Shown here piece by piece: positions 48,121 through 59,924 of a DNA stretch of 64,000 nucleotides; the stretch's first letter is position 1; every line of letters starts with the position of its first letter. This DNA comes from Cyclina sinensis (lineage: Eukaryota > Mollusca > Bivalvia > Venerida > Veneridae). The DNA lies in assembly GCA_012932295.1 (NCBI GenBank), contig JAAONU010000016.1, forward strand, positions 41,633,241 to 41,697,240, in the 5' to 3' direction. Under the pieces are notes generated by a model. The model was given only the letters and a program-made list of their open reading frames with translations. It did not search any database and was not told where the DNA came from. The translations under genes and the position numbers were made by a program.

Positions 48121-48345
48121 GGATGGATCAATGTTCCAGTGGTAACACGCTGGACTGGTAATACAGAGGTCGCAAGTTCGTTGCCCTGTTTCTCCATTAA
48201 CACTACGGTCGAGTGAATACCTTCCTATAATTGTGGTAAAAGTGTTGGCCTGTCATGCAGGAGATTGGAGTTCAAATCCTGCTCTGTGTTGTATATTCTA
48301 ACATGCATTGCATCGTTCGGACTTTCATGTTCGTAAGAGCATAAA
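48121..48345 (+). mobile_element. Double-headed tRNA-derived SINE at the end of unit 1
   Basis: A first tRNA-Thr-like segment ('GTTCCAGTGGTAACACGCTG', loop CTGGTAA) is followed after a short linker by a second tRNA-Asp-like segment. The second has 'TTGGCCTGTCATGCAGGAGA', loop CTGTCAT with anticodon GTC, and B box GGAGTTCAAATCC. The body continues to 'GGACTTTCATGTTCG'. Matching copies end unit 2 and unit 3. Confidence 0.7.
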
Positions 48346-48365
48346 ATAATGTTATATCAAATAAA

Positions 48366-48402
48366 ATTAGAAAGAAAGAAAGAAAGGGAGAGAGAGAGAA
48401 AG
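48366..48402. repeat. GA-rich simple repeat at the unit 1/2 junction
   Basis: A run of GAAA and GA repeats lies immediately before 'GGTTTTAAAAGCAAG', the start of unit 2. Equivalent tracts stand at 36044-36059 and 58797-58832, before units 1 and 3. Confidence 0.7.
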
Positions 48403-50199
48403 GTGGTTTTAAAAGCAAGTTATTCCTTTTTCTGTTTAGCTGTCACGTAACAAATCTTATCTCTGCTTTTACTGAAGATGTTTACTAAAATAACTGTAAA
48501 ATTATCCGTTAAAATGTTGGCCTACTTTGTTTGAAACAGCCCGTATTTTGAAAGGGCTGTGTATAATAATGTATATTTTAGACCACCTAAAATTACTGTG
48601 CTATTTCAGCACAGACATTTAACTTATGTAGCTACTCTAGGTTTTATTGGTTATCTAGAAGAACAGCACAATTTTGAAATGAACACTTTAATTAAATGTA
48701 ACAAGTAAACCACATTTAAAATCTTTAAGTTTAAAATAGTACTCAGATTTCCCCCCTTTGTTTTTCAATGAAAAAAAGAAGAAAAAAAAACATATTTGGT
48801 GGATATTTTACTAAACAAACAAATTTAATTTCTTTGAAAATCTTTTTAATTACTAGTGTCTTGCCTGAGTATTATGAATGAGGAAAAATATACATGGTTC
48901 AGTAGTTAAACACTTAAAATGGTTAATTTTTAACATGGTCGTTAATGGAAGAAATCTTTGTAGAGGTTCTTTGACATGGAGGTTTCTGGATAATATGACA
49001 AACATTTACATGCTTCCTTCTCAAGGAATTATACACCTGACACTTGTTAAAACGGGAAAAAACATAAGATAACTGTTTAAGAACTATGAAGAAGTGCGTA
49101 TTATAAATTTCATTTAGAAACTTGAGTCATAAGGTCAAGCTTTTAGCTTTGACACAGTCCTTTTTTTTCAAATTGATATACCTGTTTTTATGTGGGCAGG
49201 TAGCGTTTAAGGCTCCGGGCAGTCTAGCAACTTTGCACATTCTGTAAGTGTAAAATCCTCTACAGAATTGAACAAGTCTGTGAAAGTAAATTACTAAAAA
49301 CTTACATTGCTTACACATTTGGAAATGTAACTTAGTGAAGATTTGAATATTTCAACACAAGCAAAGTTTGAAACTGTTTAAGTTGAACTTATTCTGATTT
49401 AGATGTTTTAACTGTGATAAAACCCATACCTGGTGCATGTAAATGTTTGTCAGGTTGGTGATATTTTGTGCTGTTTATTTTCTTTCTCTATTCAGTCAAA
49501 AGACACAATAATGAGAACTAGTGATGACGTGTGTTACTGGCAATGTTTAAAGCTATTAAATAAACCAATATAATACTTATATATGACTCGGCATTACTTG
49601 CCTCTGTTGCATTCAGAGTATTCAAGGGGATGAAAACTAAGCCTGAAGCTTTTTACATCCTTACCTGAAGACCAGTGAATACATTTTTTATTCCTGTTTT
49701 GCATCCCATTCAACGAGAACGGTGTATATTGTTTTGAGTAGATGACCCTGTTGAGTTAAAAATTATATAAGTGGTCAAAGTGACCCTGGATACCTTTTAT
49801 GCCCCCGGCATTTGTAATGCCATTGAACGGTATACGTCCGTACGGTTAACGGTTAACCTATTTCGGAAAGTTGGATATATCTCAAGTTCTACATGTACCA
49901 ATGGCTTCATACTATGCACGTTTATTTACGAATACAAAGGCCATGTTGCTGGCAAGTTACATATCTGCAGCATCAATTTTCTTCTGTTATTTCCCGTTTA
50001 TGCCCTTTGAAACAAGAAAAAGAATATCGCAGAACAGATGCAATATACGCCCGTCAGCCTAGGCTGCAAACTGATGATGCGAGACATTTCACATGACTTT
50101 GCATAAATATTTGAAATCATCAGATTTAGAAAGAATTTTTTACAACTTGTGTTGAAACGACACTGAGACTCACTAATTTACCATAATATATCTATATAG

Positions 50200-51420
50200 G
50201 AAAAATGTTTAAGAGAGGGATTAAAAATGAGACCTGATATTTATTTCTTGCAATCTGCACTTCTACTTCTTACCACATATCTTTAAGTTTCACGTCAATC
50301 CCTTTCATAATGATTAAGTTCAAAGATTCATTTTAAAAAATATAGATAGCTTAAAAGTGGATAAGGTAGAGTTATGCTTCTTGAGCAGTGCAGTTCTTCT
50401 CACCAGAGAACTATAATTTCAGTTTCACGTCAATTTACTTCATTGTTTCAAAGTAATGCCCTGGACAAAAATTTATAAAGAGAGGAGATCATTAAAAATG
50501 AAACCAGATAGAGTTACGGACCTTCTTCACTGCTCTTCTACTCCTCAAAATCTATATTAGGTTTAAAGTCAATCCCTTTCATAGTGTACAAGTTATGCTC
50601 CGGACAATAATTGATTATTGAAATTAAAGAAGGGGAGCTTGCTCAAAACCTGGATAAGGAAGTGTTACAATGTATGATTTTTTGGCACTACACTTCTTGT
50701 CGCAAGGTATCTATTACTAACTTTCACATCAATTCACTTCACATATGTAAAGTTTTGCTCCGGTTAATTTTTTAAGAGGGAAGACAATTCAAAATATTGA
50801 CCAGATATAGTTATGGTTCGTGTGCAGTGTATTTCTACTCCTTATCCTCTATCTTTGTTTTAAGTTTCAATTTAATTCCTTTCTCAGTCGTCAACTTGTG
50901 ATCCAGACAAAAATTCATTATGAAATTAGAAAAGGGGAAATAACTAAAAAATCTGAGTCATGCTTCTTGAGCAGTGCACTTCTTGTCATCTTTCAATAAT
51001 TTAAAGTTTCACATCAATTCACTTCATAGTTCTAAAATTACGCTCTGGAAAATTAGAAGGGAGATACTTAAAAATGTGACCAGGTGAAGTTATATTTCTT
51101 GAACACTGCATTCTACTTCTTACAACCTATCGTTATCTTAAGTTTCAAGACGATTTCTTTTATAATATTCATGTTATTCTCCGGGCAAAAATTCAGTAAA
51201 GAAATTTAACATGAAATAGTCATACTTCTTTGGCAGCACACTCTTCTTTGTCACCATCTATCTATGTTTTAAGTTTCACATCAATTCACTTCATAGTTTT
51301 TAAGTTTTGTTTTTGATCCCGACAGAAAACTAAGAGGGGAGATAATAGAAAATGAGATCAGGTAGAGTTATAGTTTTTGTTTACAACACTTCTACTTACC
51401 ACAATAAAGCTGCACAGCAA
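50200..51420. repeat. Diverged tandem repeat, unit 125-165 bp, in unit 2
   Basis: This is the unit-2 counterpart of the array at 37950-40060, uninterrupted by the hAT-like element. The same boxes ('AAGTTTCACATCAATTCACT', 'CTTGAGCAGTGCA') recur at 125-165 base intervals. Small indels differ from unit 1. No coding sequence is supported. Confidence 0.75.
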
Positions 51421-52461
51421 GTTTGAAATCAGTCAGCAAATAAGCAACAGAGCTATGTCCTTACAATGTCTGTACGTCGACCGCCCGCCACGGGGTTTCC
51501 CAGTCGACGGGCGTATAAAAAGCTAACGGCAAGTTGGTATATCTTAAGCTCTACTTGAACCATTGACTTCATACTGTACAAACCATCTTACCAATACAAA
51601 GGCCATGATCCAGGTTATATAACTGTGGAATCCATTTTACCCAGTAATCCCTCCGCTTTACGCACATGCAAGGTTTTATGTCACATAATTTCTTGTAAAA
51701 TGATTTTCAATCAGTAACTATAAAGAGTTGACAAGGGTTCTTCAAACTTGAATGAACTAATGGCTATGAAAGTAAAATGATCCCTATTTCAAGAAGATTG
51801 ATAGAACCAAGGCAACAGCTTTGAAGAATCTTTACTTTTTCAAGAGCGGTTGGGACAAAGGAAAAAGAACAATTTCTGATAAAAAGCAGACGGAACAAAC
51901 TAGCTCTTACATCTTCATAAAGAATATCTATGTACAACTTGAAATTATTCCATATATGTTTAAATTGCGTCATTACTAGCTCATCTAAACTGAATGCTGT
52001 AACGAAAACTTTAAAATACAATGAATTGAAATTTTAGTAGGACATTGTCGACCAAGTTTAATTTGACACTTATGACTACTTCACTGTCCAGTTAATATGA
52101 TAAAATAATACGTCCTAAGATAAATTCAAAAAATCTTGTGAGCACAAATAAGTTGACAAAATTCTAATAAGACAGGTGCATGTTGATATGTATGTACGAC
52201 GGCTCTGATTACATTAAATGGCTCAAAAAATAAAATACAATTCAAAACACAAACAACTAGACAATGCTACTTGCCAACTATCAAAGCCCTTGACAACAAT
52301 GTTTTTGATAGGATATGAAAAGGTTCTTCTTTATTTTTTCTCTCTGTTGCCTCTAATGTGCGATAGATCAGAAACATTCAGGCAAACATGAGAGACTTTG
52401 GCCAAACTGATTTTGACCAGGTTTAAACCAAATGGATCCATGAGTTTAATGTTTGTTTATT

Positions 52462-55400
52462 CTATTTCTTCCCATCATGAGGCTTGGCAACTCCTTTTTC
52501 AACCAAAGGTCCAGCTACATGTAGGTACAATGCTGGCCAGACATGTTGCTTAACAACCGGTCGTTTCATATCCCGTACTGATAGTGTATAGGGTCTGTAC
52601 ACGTTTGTGTCAAAGTCTATTCCTTCTTCGTTCTCTGACAAAGCCATTGGTGGATCGCACACCACCATTAACCAGCACAGCTCGGCACATTTTCTTGCAT
52701 AGTTATGCAAAGCAGCTGGACCATGTTTCTTGACCCTAAACCCTCTTAAGTATTGCTCATGAATCGTAGACAGGAAATCCTACAAAAAAGAAAAATTAGA
52801 TTACTCATTTATATCTTACAAAAATGTTTTAAGAATCAAGAAACTTAACTCTGATTTTTTCGAAATGGTAACAGTGCACAAAAATGATCAGATAGTTTAA
52901 AAATAAACTTTCGGTGAAAATATCATTGCTTGTTTAATATGTTGAGAAATATAAATTTCAGAAATACAAATTTTCCCGGCATAATTTTATAGAAAACGGA
53001 CAGTCTCGATGCACTTTAAAAAACAAAGACACTGTTACATCTGCTATATTTTTGGCTGTGACAGGAGACATCTGTTTTCTGAGATCCTTCAAACTGTTAT
53101 GTATTTGTGTTGTTGTGACTATTTTGCAGTCATCTAGAACAGCTTGTGGCGCTTCCTACAAAAAAGAAAGAAGATTCTTTTTTTTTTTTGGGGGGGGGGG
53201 GGCGAGAAAAGAATAGAATCTACTACCCATAAAGAAGTAACTGCTGGTGTCGTTGGAGAAACAGCGTTTATTCTATATAAAAGAAATGTCAGAAAGTAGT
53301 TTTAAGACCGCCATTTTGTTTTCCTGTATGACTATGATACTTGCATGATTGCTTCAATCTAGTAACCGGATGTATCAACCTTATCGGTCCCATGTTTTAG
53401 TTGTAAAATAGTTCTTTAAGTGTAGCAGGAAACGCCATAATTATATTGCTTTTGTTATTTGTATTCGTTTTGCTGACTAGGTAAGATTTGTACCTTCGGC
53501 AATCCCATCATTATTGTCTTCATTTCTGCTGTCTGTTCTTCGAACTTACGTTCACAGAATGAAAAGGCGTTCTGAAATACAAAACATGGTATAAAATGTA
53601 ACATGCATTGCGTTTGCACTAATTTAGAAGAGAAAAAGTCTCGTAAAGATCAATTGGTTTTCGTTCCCTGCTTTGTTAACTTGTTGAGCTCTCGATCACA
53701 AATCTTTAAAAGAAATCCTACCAAGTAGAGGACAAGTTGGCATATTTAGTGAAAAATGCTGATACGATGGCGAGATATCTATTTCTCTCTCTTTGTAATC
53801 ATTTGTCCGGTTACGACAGTTCCAATTATACTTTGTAAAATTTATCTTTATAACAAAAGACAAAGTAACTTCCTGGACCTCTCAAAGTGACTAATATTTT
53901 TTAAGTGGAAATTACCATAACTATGTCGTTAAGAATTCCTAACGTCTTTTCTTCGTCATGTAAAACAAAACATTCAAAAGCGTCCACCCATTCATTGTCA
54001 TAAATTTCAACAAACTTTCTCCCAATTTCTGTGGGTCTGTCGACGTCACTAAGATTAGGCAATTGAAGTTTTTTTCCTGGTACTTCACCTCCATCAATCA
54101 TTTGAAGCCTTAAAGTAGATAAAGGCAATATCTAACAGTACTTTCCTATACTGTGATAATGTCCTACAAACGAAGTTTAGAATGAATTGGAAATGCGACT
54201 GTTGTTGAAGAAAACATTATAATTTAATATAAAAGTATTTATATCGTCAGAAGTTAAACCAGGAGCAGTGTACTGCATCTGACGATAATACACAAAATCA
54301 GCGCAAAATTAACAATGGTGCTTCGTAAATTGCATTTTTAAGAGCAAAATACTAGGGCAAATTAAAAAAGACAATAGCCTTCTTCTTTCAAACTAATATT
54401 GTACGGCTTTTAATGTTTAACGGCGTCACTATATTTATTCAGTGAATACTTTAAATGTAGAAATACTACTCGGGTATGTACAAAAACTGTGACCTTACCC
54501 GAAAGTCGAGTCTTTTACTTGTGTCTTTGCAATGTCGGCGGCTTTCTTATACTTCTCCAATTCTTGATCTTTTTCAGATATTACAGCATCTGCATCAGCT
54601 CGAGCTTTGCTCAATTTTTCTTTCATTTTCTCTATTTTGTTCATCAGCTTAACATTTTCTAAGATCAGTTGTTGTAAATCTCTTTCTTCTTCGTTGAAAA
54701 GCTTTTGCCTGAATATCATTAATATATTCACAGGGTATATATAATTAGGGTATTTATGTAGTTTGTTAGAAATTTAAAAGCTTTAGCTGTCAAAATTTTT
54801 GGACGATATCAAATCTAAAGCATCTGATTTCTAAAACGCAAATTGAGGTTACAAAGGAAACAGATAAAACAACAATGATTAATAATAAATGATTTTTTTC
54901 TTCATCCTTTGTAATTAAAACTTGCTGTAAGAACTCACCTGAAAGTCAACTCCTCAACTTGTGTTCTTGCATTTTCAAGATGTTTCTTTAACATTTCCAG
55001 TTTTTTATCTTTTTCAGACATTTCAACATCAGCGTCAGCTCGAACTTTTGCCAACTCTTCTTTCATTTTCTCTATTTTGTTCTTTAGCTCAATATTTTCT
55101 AAGATCACATGTTGTACATCTATTTCTTCTTTGCTGTAAGTGTCTTGCTGTCCATGTCTAGGTTCTGTTTCTTTGCCATTTGGCTGCATTCTAGTCGACT
55201 GGACCCACATTTTCTCAGGTTTAGCTGGCATGGAGCGATATTTTGCATTTTGGTGCGGTTTTCCAGCATCGGCCGCTTCTAATTTCTGAACCTCAAGTAC
55301 ATCGTCTTTTCTCAAAATGTTTGGACTCTACAATGTGTGAAGAAGTTATAACCTTTTTATTGGACTTCAGGTAAATCGTTACAGTCCAACGTCGTTGACA

Positions 55401-57213
55401 AAGGTCATAGTCATAATATGAAGACCAGCAGTTAAAATATTTCTTTATTCCAAACACAAAAAAATCAAGCAGATTTTACCTTTCAGAACTTATTTTCTAC
55501 TTTTGGTTTTCAATGAATATATAAAACTTTCTCGTAAAATACTTTTTTTTCGGGCAACAGTATTGCAAATGTAAGGGAACCAGGACTTTGAATACACTAG
55601 AAGAAAACTTGACATTTCAAGGTTTACTTTATCTATTACAAACCTACGGTAGTTTTACCCGCACCCCCACGCTCCCACCCATCCCCGCCACCCGCACCCA
55701 TCCCCGCCCACTGCCTCTATATATTAACAAAGGTATAACGTATTTATATATTAAGAGAAACAAATCACTCGACAGCCACAAATCCTGAAAGTCAACTCCT
55801 CAACTTGTGTTCTTGCATTTTCAAGGGCTTCTTTAAGCTGTTCAGTTTTTTTTTTATCTTTTTCAGACATTTCAAAATTAGCGTCAGCTCGAACTTCGTA
55901 CAACTTTTTTTTCATTTTCTCTATTTTTTTCTTTATCTCATTATTTTTTAAGATCATGTTGTATATCTCTTTCCTCTTTGGTGTGTTTCGCTTTCCATGT
56001 CTAGGTTCTATCTCTTTGCCCTTTGGCTGCATTTTAGTTGGCTGGACCTCCATGTTCTCATGTTTAGATGGCATGGAGCGTGTTTTTGCATTTTAATGCG
56101 ATTTTCTAGCATCGGCGACTCCTAATTTTTCAACCTCATGTACATCGTTATTTTTCGAAATCTGCAATGTGTGAAGGAGTTTAACCCTTCTTTATTGGAC
56201 TTCATACTTAACGTTACACTCGAACGTCAATGAAAAAGAAAGAGTACCTGAAAAAACATTGCGTCTGTCTGTCTGTCTGCATGTCTTGTTTTTATCAGTC
56301 ATAACCTGAGATCATTTTCCTAAAACGGTCTGACAGGCTTGTTTGTAACTTGAAATCCATAAAAAGTTTGCCTTTCTTAATAGATGTATACAGCAGTAAT
56401 AACAACTATCCATTTAGAAAACTATTTTGAAGAATGCTTAAAATCTAAAAATACTTACTCCATTTTTCTGTTACACATACGTTATAAATTGACAATGCTT
56501 GCTCCTTGTTTAATTCTATGTGCCTTTTTCTTTTCTTTTATCAAGTCTACTCTCTTTTCTGGGTTTATCATAGATCAAAGGGCTTAAAACTTTATTTTGA
56601 AACCGTAACTCAGTTATGGGCCGAATTAATAGTATTGGTTTCAATTTCAGATACTGTTTCAGCTTCTTTTTCTTCATGATGTAAAGAAAGAATGCACACT
56701 TTTTGGAAAATTATTTATTAGAATTGTAATTTGAAATCCGTAAAAAAAATTTCACAATACCTTTTTACAGTCTTAATAAGAATTATCTATTTAGAAAAAT
56801 ATTTCGTAGAAAGGTTAAAAAATAAATCCCTTAAAGGATTAACTTACATGAACCGTTAACTTTCTTAATATTTACTCCTTTTTTCTGAATCACGTTGGCT
56901 CTACCTTATAATTTAACAGTACGTGCTTCTTGTTTTCTTACATGTGCCTTTTAGCAAATCTACTCATTTTGTTCTAAATTTATCGTGGGCCACATTGCTT
57001 ATAGGTTTTTTAATATTATTTCTTACCTCTGTTTTTTCGTGTCTGTATTGTTTCTTCTTTTCTATTAGCAAATTTACTTCCTTTCTAGCTTTATAGTAGG
57101 TCACAGGGCTTATAGATTTGTTTTGAAACCATGGTTGAATGTACTCGTTGAAGAACTTTTCCAGCACACATTCATCGTATTTTGTCTTTAGTGTATCACG
57201 AGGATGGCTCATC
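52462..57213 (-). CDS. MIEAP-like coiled-coil protein, unit 2 copy, intact
   Basis: Exons: A 57027-57213, C 54939-55327, D 54499-54708, E 53916-54108, F 53494-53571, G 53039-53155, H 52462-52779. After one leading G they sum to 1491 nt, 496 aa plus stop, if ATG at 57212 starts the protein. That ATG follows a CTGCAG acceptor, implying an upstream leader exon not identified. Exon A (62 aa) is new to me: 'PRDTLKTKYDECVLEKFF' then 'NEYIQPWFQNKSISPVTY'. C-D form a long coiled coil (residues about 130-260). E-H form the MIEAP-type C-terminal domain (from about 286), with 'DRPTEIGRKFVEIYDNEWVD' and 'VWPALYLHVAGPLVEKGV'. Exon H is identical to unit 1 over the last 82 residues, whereas exon C differs at more than a dozen positions. 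Role in mitochondrial quality control is inferred from the domain alone. Confidence 0.68.
55751..56161 (-). pseudogene. Dead duplicate coiled-coil exon (exon B), unit 2
   Basis: This is the unit-2 counterpart of exon B. It keeps the original frame through 'HEVEKLGVADARKSH' but then meets TAA where exon C has CAA (Gln), and it shares the destroyed donor (GATTTG) with unit 1. The shared donor loss shows the exon was dead before the segmental duplication; the nonsense and the unit-1 frameshift are separate later lesions or losses. Confidence 0.75.
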
Positions 57214-58584
57214 CTGCAGGTCTGATGAAAGATATAGTTATGACCACGTTATTTGAGAAACATTAAACGAGTATTTTTTCACTTGTTGTAGATACATCAG
57301 CTCCGTGGAGCGGCACAAACGCTGGTCTGTTGTACATGTCATTCAACTTAATAATCAATTTTGACAAAATTGAAAGTTAAAAAGGAGCTTAACTAAGCTT
57401 TCAGAATAATGCCCCTTGTGTTACAAATGCCTCTTGTCATGACAAGCAAGCATTCCAAGTTTCATATTGATACCTCTTAAATTGTTTGGGTAATGGTCAA
57501 CATTAAAGTTTTTGCACCTCGACGACAACAGCGATCATAACAACTCGACTTTTTCTTCGAAACATACGAGGTAAAAAAGTGGGTGAAATTAATTAATTCA
57601 TTCAAGTTTTTGGCGTAGCGGTCTAACTTCACTTTTGATCTTTTTAGGGATGATGACTTAAGAGAGTACCAAATGAACATTTGCATGACTTCTTCTGTTG
57701 GTAGACATTTCTAAACATAGTCGAAGAAAAGTTACCCAACAGTGTCCTTTGAGATCATAAATAGCTGAATTTACGAAATTTCAAAAAAAGTTTCCTGACT
57801 AAATTACAGTCTCCTCGATTATTTAGTTATTATTTCAGCCTTATACTATTCGTTAATACAAGTTGATACCTGTTACGGGCCGAACGTTTATAAATATTTG
57901 TACAATTCAATCAACAGTTACAAAACACATTATCCTTTACTTTGATACCGATCAACGTCGCATATCATTTTTTTTAAAAACAAAATCTTATTTATTTGAA
58001 AGAAAAAGAAAGATTAGAAAGAAGGAAAACATGGACATAAAAAGATTAAAGAGACGAAAATAATTAATTTATTAATCAGTGACAGGCAATTAAGTTCCTG
58101 CTTTTTATTTGTTATAGTTTTAGAGCCAAACAAATCGTATGGATTTCAATTTCAGATAATGTAAAGATTTTGTTTTTCATAATGTTAAGAAGGAAAGCAG
58201 CTTGAAATATCATTATCTTAAATAAACTGAACTTTGTTACAGTCGCTTTAATATCTTTCTTCTCTCATTTTCTTAAAATAAAAATTAAAGTGAATTAATC
58301 TTTCATACCTTATTTCTATATGTCTCCCTCCGTTGCTATTAAACAAACCAAGACAAGTTATTACTTCCTTGTTCAATAGGACATTGCTGGTTAAATGCAG
58401 AATAAAATAAGGCAGGTTTATTTTATGAACAGACAACTTCTGTAAATCCCACAGTATGAATACACATGTGAATATAAATTTCTATACAACTGGACAAATA
58501 AAAGCAATACAGAACAAGATAAACACGCGTGCAGTGTTTATAAATGTATATTAAGTGCAAGCACAGGTAGAATTTAAACAAAAG

Positions 58585-58790
58585 GGATGGATCAATGTTC
58601 CAGCGGGTAACACGCTGGACTGGAAATACAAAGGTCGCGAGTTCGTTGCCCTGTTTCTCCACTAACACTACGGTCTAGTGCAATACCTTCCTATAATTGT
58701 GGTAAGAGTGATAGCCTGTCACGCGTGAGATCGGAGTTCGAATCCTGCTCTGTGTTGTGTATTCATAAAATAATGTTATATCATATAAAA
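58585..58790 (+). mobile_element. Double-headed tRNA-derived SINE at the end of unit 2
   Basis: The Thr-like head ('GGGTAACACGCTGGACTGGA') and Asp-like second head ('TAGCCTGTCACGCGTGAGAT', then 'CGGAGTTCGAATCC') are clearer here than in unit 1. The Asp-like anticodon arm and B box are nearly canonical, but no acceptor stem closes around it. Length and flanks match the 48121 copy, so both derive from the duplication. Confidence 0.7.
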
Positions 58791-58832
58791 TTAGAAAGAG
58801 TGAGTGAGAGAGAGAGAGAGAGAGAGAGAGAT

Positions 58833-59440
58833 GGTTTTAAAAGCAAGTTATACTTTCCACTGTTAGCTGTCACGTAACAAAACTTATCTCTGTTTTTACT
58901 GAAGATGTTTCACACACTTTTCTCAAAAACAGCCCGTATTTTGAAAGGACTGTATATAATAATGTATATTTTAGTTGTTATTTTATGTGCAGAGATGTGT
59001 GATACTGTTGCACTTCCTTGCATAGCATTTCTACAAGAGTTACTTCCCTTAGACCACCTAAAATTACTGTGCTGTTTCAGCAAAGACAGTTAAATTATGT
59101 AGCTGCTCTAGGTTTTATTGGTTATCTAGCAGAACAGCACAATTTTGAAATGAACACTTTAATTAAATGTAAGCAGTAAAACATATTTAAAATCTTTAAG
59201 TTTAAAATAGTACCCAGATTTCTCCCTTTTTTATGAAAAAAAAGAAGAAAAAATATATTTGGTGGACATTATGTAAGTGACCCTGGGTATTTTTATGGCC
59301 CCAGCATTAGTGTTTGAACCGTACAAATGTAATACTAAATATGGCCTGGCTTTGCTTATTTATGTTAAAGAATAGTTTGAGTAACGAAAACCAAGCCTCC
59401 TTACAGTAAGTCCAGTGAACACACTTTTCTATTTTGTTAC
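58833..59440. repeat. Segmental duplication unit 3, truncated remnant
   Basis: Sequence from 'TTAAAAGCAAGTTATACTTT' onward repeats the left end of units 1 and 2. That includes the stretch at 58905-59060 that unit 2 has lost. After about 59265 it jumps to scrambled, diverged pieces matching the neighbourhoods of 37510 ('AAGTGACCCTGG') and 37330 ('TATGGCCTGGCTTTGC'). No MIEAP-like exon is present. The array therefore had at least three units, and the last was lost by internal deletion or the array broke here. Confidence 0.8.
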
Positions 59441-59499
59441 GGTCTAGTTTACACCTTCCATAATTGTGTAAATACAATCTCTGACAACTGCGTCAGGAA

Positions 59500-59640
59500 A
59501 TCGATTCTTCGGCTCAATGGTTAGAGCGTCGGCATGTCACGCTTGAGATCGGAGATCAAATCCCGCACTGGGTTGTGTATTCTGAGATGCACTGTATCTT
59601 TCTGTTGCGGACGTTCGTGTTCGAAAGAAGTCTTTGAGAA
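59500..59640 (+). mobile_element. tRNA-Asp-like SINE after unit 3
   Basis: It has 'TCGGCTCAATGGTTAGAGCG' (A-box region), 'CGGCATGTCACGCTTGAGAT' (loop ATGTCAC with anticodon GTC) and GGAGATCAAATCCCGC (B-box region). These give an almost complete tRNA-Asp-like head, followed by a body ending near 'GGACGTTCGTGTTCG'. The body matches the second half of the SINEs at 48121 and 58585. Bases 59641-59924 are unremarkable. Confidence 0.6.
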
Positions 59641-59924
59641 CATCTGGACATTGGATTGATAGGAAGGTTGGTCATGAGAAAATAACCTTACTGGTTTAGA
59701 GTTACATAGAAATGTTCAAAGTGACACGGAATGATTTAAATAGGGCACTGATGTGTATCCTTAAAAAACATGAATCGTTCATATTCATTCATATATTCAT
59801 TACTCCCGCTGAGAAAAGTTTAATGACTCGGCTTAAATAAATTTACGACTATACTATCTGTAAGAAATGAAAGAAATTTATATGATTTCTGAACATTCAC
59901 CAGTTTTTGTTGGTAACACAGTTC

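Larger units (their letters stand above)
36030..48390. repeat. Segmental duplication unit 1 (about 12.3 kb)
   Basis: This block matches unit 2 (from about 48391) nearly base for base. Landmarks: 36623 matches 48878, 37516 matches 49771, 40416 matches 51764, 41114 matches 52462 and 45054 matches 56384. The offset falls from 12255 to 11348 after an insertion at 38086, then to 11330, and to 10458 after an extra local duplication near 46.2 kb. The unit begins at a GA-rich tract (36044-36059) and ends after a tRNA-derived SINE and a second GA-rich tract. It carries one MIEAP-like gene on the minus strand. Confidence 0.93.
48391..58832. repeat. Segmental duplication unit 2 (about 10.4 kb)
   Basis: This is a head-to-tail copy of unit 1 without the 900-bp insertion and without the extra copy of the exon-A segment. 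It has its own 78-bp deletion near 48580. Introns and intergenic sequence are only slightly diverged by eye, so the duplication looks recent. The unit ends with a SINE and a GA microsatellite (58801-58832). It carries the intact version of the MIEAP-like gene. Confidence 0.93.

Noticed and set aside
58700..58750. tRNA-Asp gene
   Set aside because: Only the anticodon arm and B box are canonical; the same segment occurs inside SINE copies at 48121 and 59500.
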